Source of the DNA: Acidobacteriota bacterium
Lineage (GTDB): Bacteria > Acidobacteriota > Terriglobia > Terriglobales > Acidobacteriaceae
Assembly: GCA_021778875.1 (NCBI GenBank)
Contig: JAJYBT010000154.1
Location: 1 to 6,519, forward strand
Direction: 5' to 3'
Length of the DNA: 6,519 nt
Shown here: in pieces, positions 5,596 to 6,519 of the stretch
How the letters are laid out: every line of letters starts with the position of its first letter
How positions within the stretch are numbered: the stretch's first letter is position 1
Translations under genes and position numbers: made by a program
The notes under the pieces: model-generated
The model's input: the letters and a program-made list of their open reading frames with translations, nothing else
Databases searched by the model: none
What the model was told of the DNA's origin: nothing

Positions 5596-5607
5596 GGAGA
5601 AATCTCC
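5596..5607 (-). promoter_or_regulatory. Ribosome-binding site within a perfect palindrome
   Basis: On the minus strand GGAGATTTCTCC is a perfect inverted repeat that contains the GGAG Shine-Dalgarno of the nitroreductase gene and ends one base before its ATG. It could form a small hairpin (GGAG, ATTT loop, CTCC) that hides the site, or be a weak operator. The stem is only 4 bp when folded. Confidence 0.4.
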
Positions 5608-5611
5608 AGAA

Positions 5612-5644
5612 GGGGAAAATGACTGCAACCGTTTGATTGCAGCC
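5612..5644 (-). terminator. Weak terminator-like hairpin after asnS
   Basis: Read on the minus strand, GGCTGCAA pairs with TTGCAGTC (8 bp including one G-U pair) around an 8-nt loop, followed by ATTTTCCCC. The T-run is short. It lies about 100 bp past the asnS stop and directly ahead of the nitroreductase ribosome-binding site, so it could terminate, attenuate, or do nothing. A second hairpin, ATTCCGG (5657-5663) with CCGGAAT (5669-5675), sits in the same gap without a T-run. Confidence 0.3.
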
Positions 5645-5740
5645 AGCCGCCCAGGGATTCCGGATTCGCCGGAATACTCATCCCGGCTGGACCTTCCGGC
5701 AGATTCGTTCAGCCCTAAGCCGCAAAAGCCGGGCATGCGC

Positions 5741-6519
5741 TCATGGATAGATCCGGTGCAGCGTGCGCGCAAAGGGAATCGTCTCGCGCACGTGGTCAAG
5801 CGCGCAAACCCATGCCACCACGCGCTCGATGCCCATGCCAAAGCCCGCATGAGGCACCGAACCGTAGCGGCGCAGGTCGAGATACCACTGGAAGGCTTCG
5901 AGCGGCAGATTGTGCTTTTCAATGCGGCTCTTCAGCAATTCGTAGCTGGCCACGCGCTGCGAGCCGCCGATGATTTCCCCGTAGCCCTCGGGAGCCAGCA
6001 CGTCCACGCACAGCGCGTAGCGCGCGTCGGCGGGGTCCGGCTCCATGTAGAAAGCCTTCACATCCGCCGGGTAGCGGTGCACCATCACGGGCCGGTCAAA
6101 CTGCGAACTGAGCCAGGTTTCGTCCGGCGAGCCAAAGTCGTTGCCGTACTCGAAGGGATTCTCCAACTCGCCCTTCTTGTGGGCCTCGTTCAGCATGGCT
6201 GCGGCCTCGTCGTAGCGCAGGCGCGGAAACGGCGGCAGAATGTTCTCAAGCTTTGCCGGATCGCGGCCAATTGCCGCCAGCTCGGCGGCGCGATTCTTCA
6301 GCACGCTCTGCACAATGTGCGACAGAAAGTTCTCCGCCAGTTCCAGCAACCCGTCCAGATCGCAATACGCAACCTCGGGCTCGATCATCCAGAACTCGGT
6401 CAGGTGGCGGCGGGTCTTCGACTTCTCCGCGCGAAACGTCGGGCCAAAGCTGTACACCTTGCCCAGCGCCAGCGCCGTGGACTCGATGTAAAGCTGGCCG
6501 GACTGCGTCAGGAATGCCG
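5741..6519 (-). CDS. asnS: Asparaginyl-tRNA synthetase, C-terminal part (gene continues past the window)
   Basis: This class IIb aminoacyl-tRNA synthetase charges tRNA-Asn with asparagine in the cytoplasm. About 259 codons are present, the C-terminal catalytic portion; the N-terminal anticodon-binding OB-fold lies beyond the window edge. The visible start of the frame ([20 protein letters not shown], 6458-6517) leads into motif 2, [23 protein letters not shown] with MIEPE. Motif 3 is [34 protein letters not shown] at the very C-terminus, as expected. FLTQSGQLY and the [12 protein letters not shown] block favour AsnRS over AspRS. One variation is PFART where AsnRS commonly has PFPR. The next gene downstream is the nitroreductase-family gene. 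Confidence 0.96.
   Translation of the reverse strand, partial: AFLTQSGQLYIESTALALGKVYSFGPTFRAEKSKTRRHLTEFWMIEPEVAYCDLDGLLELAENFLSHIVQSVLKNRAAELAAIGRDPAKLENILPPFPRLRYDEAAAMLNEAHKKGELENPFEYGNDFGSPDETWLSSQFDRPVMVHRYPADVKAFYMEPDPADARYALCVDVLAPEGYGEIIGGSQRVASYELLKSRIEKHNLPLEAFQWYLDLRRYGSVPHAGFGMGIERVVAWVCALDHVRETIPFARTLHRIYP

Noticed and set aside
5595..5681. N-terminal extension of the nitroreductase to 5681
   Set aside because: The added residues lack family similarity, and the GGAG site before ATG 5594 supports the shorter form.
1..6519. CRISPR arrays, tRNA or rRNA genes
   Set aside because: No regularly spaced direct repeats and no tRNA- or rRNA-like segments were seen in the intergenic regions on either strand.

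Overview
The window looks like chromosomal DNA of an Acidobacteriota member, probably Acidobacteriaceae/Terriglobia. GlgC, asparaginyl-tRNA synthetase, an FMN nitroreductase and a YdcF-type protein all resemble that group, the genes are GC-rich, and an IS1-type transposase of a kind common there is present. The taxonomic call is inference from protein style; no search was possible.

All ordinary chromosomal genes lie on the minus strand. From high to low coordinates they are: the C-terminal 259 codons of asnS (running off the window end), a nitroreductase-family protein, a YdcF/SanA-like DUF218 membrane protein, a small outer-membrane beta-barrel protein closed by a clear intrinsic terminator, and glgC (ADP-glucose pyrophosphorylase, first committed step of glycogen synthesis). 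Below glgC is about 226 bp of non-coding DNA dominated by two hairpins, one about 91 bp long, that look like a dispersed repeat unit.

The most interesting part is 2530-4165. A 1620-bp mobile element (2538-4157) sits between the YdcF-like gene and the outer-membrane gene. It is bounded by perfect 17-bp terminal inverted repeats and flanked by an exact 8-bp direct repeat (CGCGCCTC), the expected target-site duplication of an IS1-type insertion. It carries three genes around an AT-rich divergent promoter. Leftward is a 299-aa secreted or membrane-anchored protein of unknown function, whose stop codon lies inside the terminal repeat. Rightward is an IS1-family transposase that keeps its DNA-binding part and first catalytic Asp but lacks the rest of the catalytic domain, followed by an overlapping 62-aa ribbon-helix-helix protein with an AT-hook-like basic N-terminus.

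The element therefore looks like a non-autonomous, cargo-carrying IS1 derivative that inserted recently and was probably mobilised in trans. An 18-bp imperfect inverted repeat in the divergent promoter is a good candidate operator, possibly for the small ribbon-helix-helix protein. The insertion cut the leader of the outer-membrane gene down to about 50 bp of native sequence, so that gene may now depend on transcription from the element.
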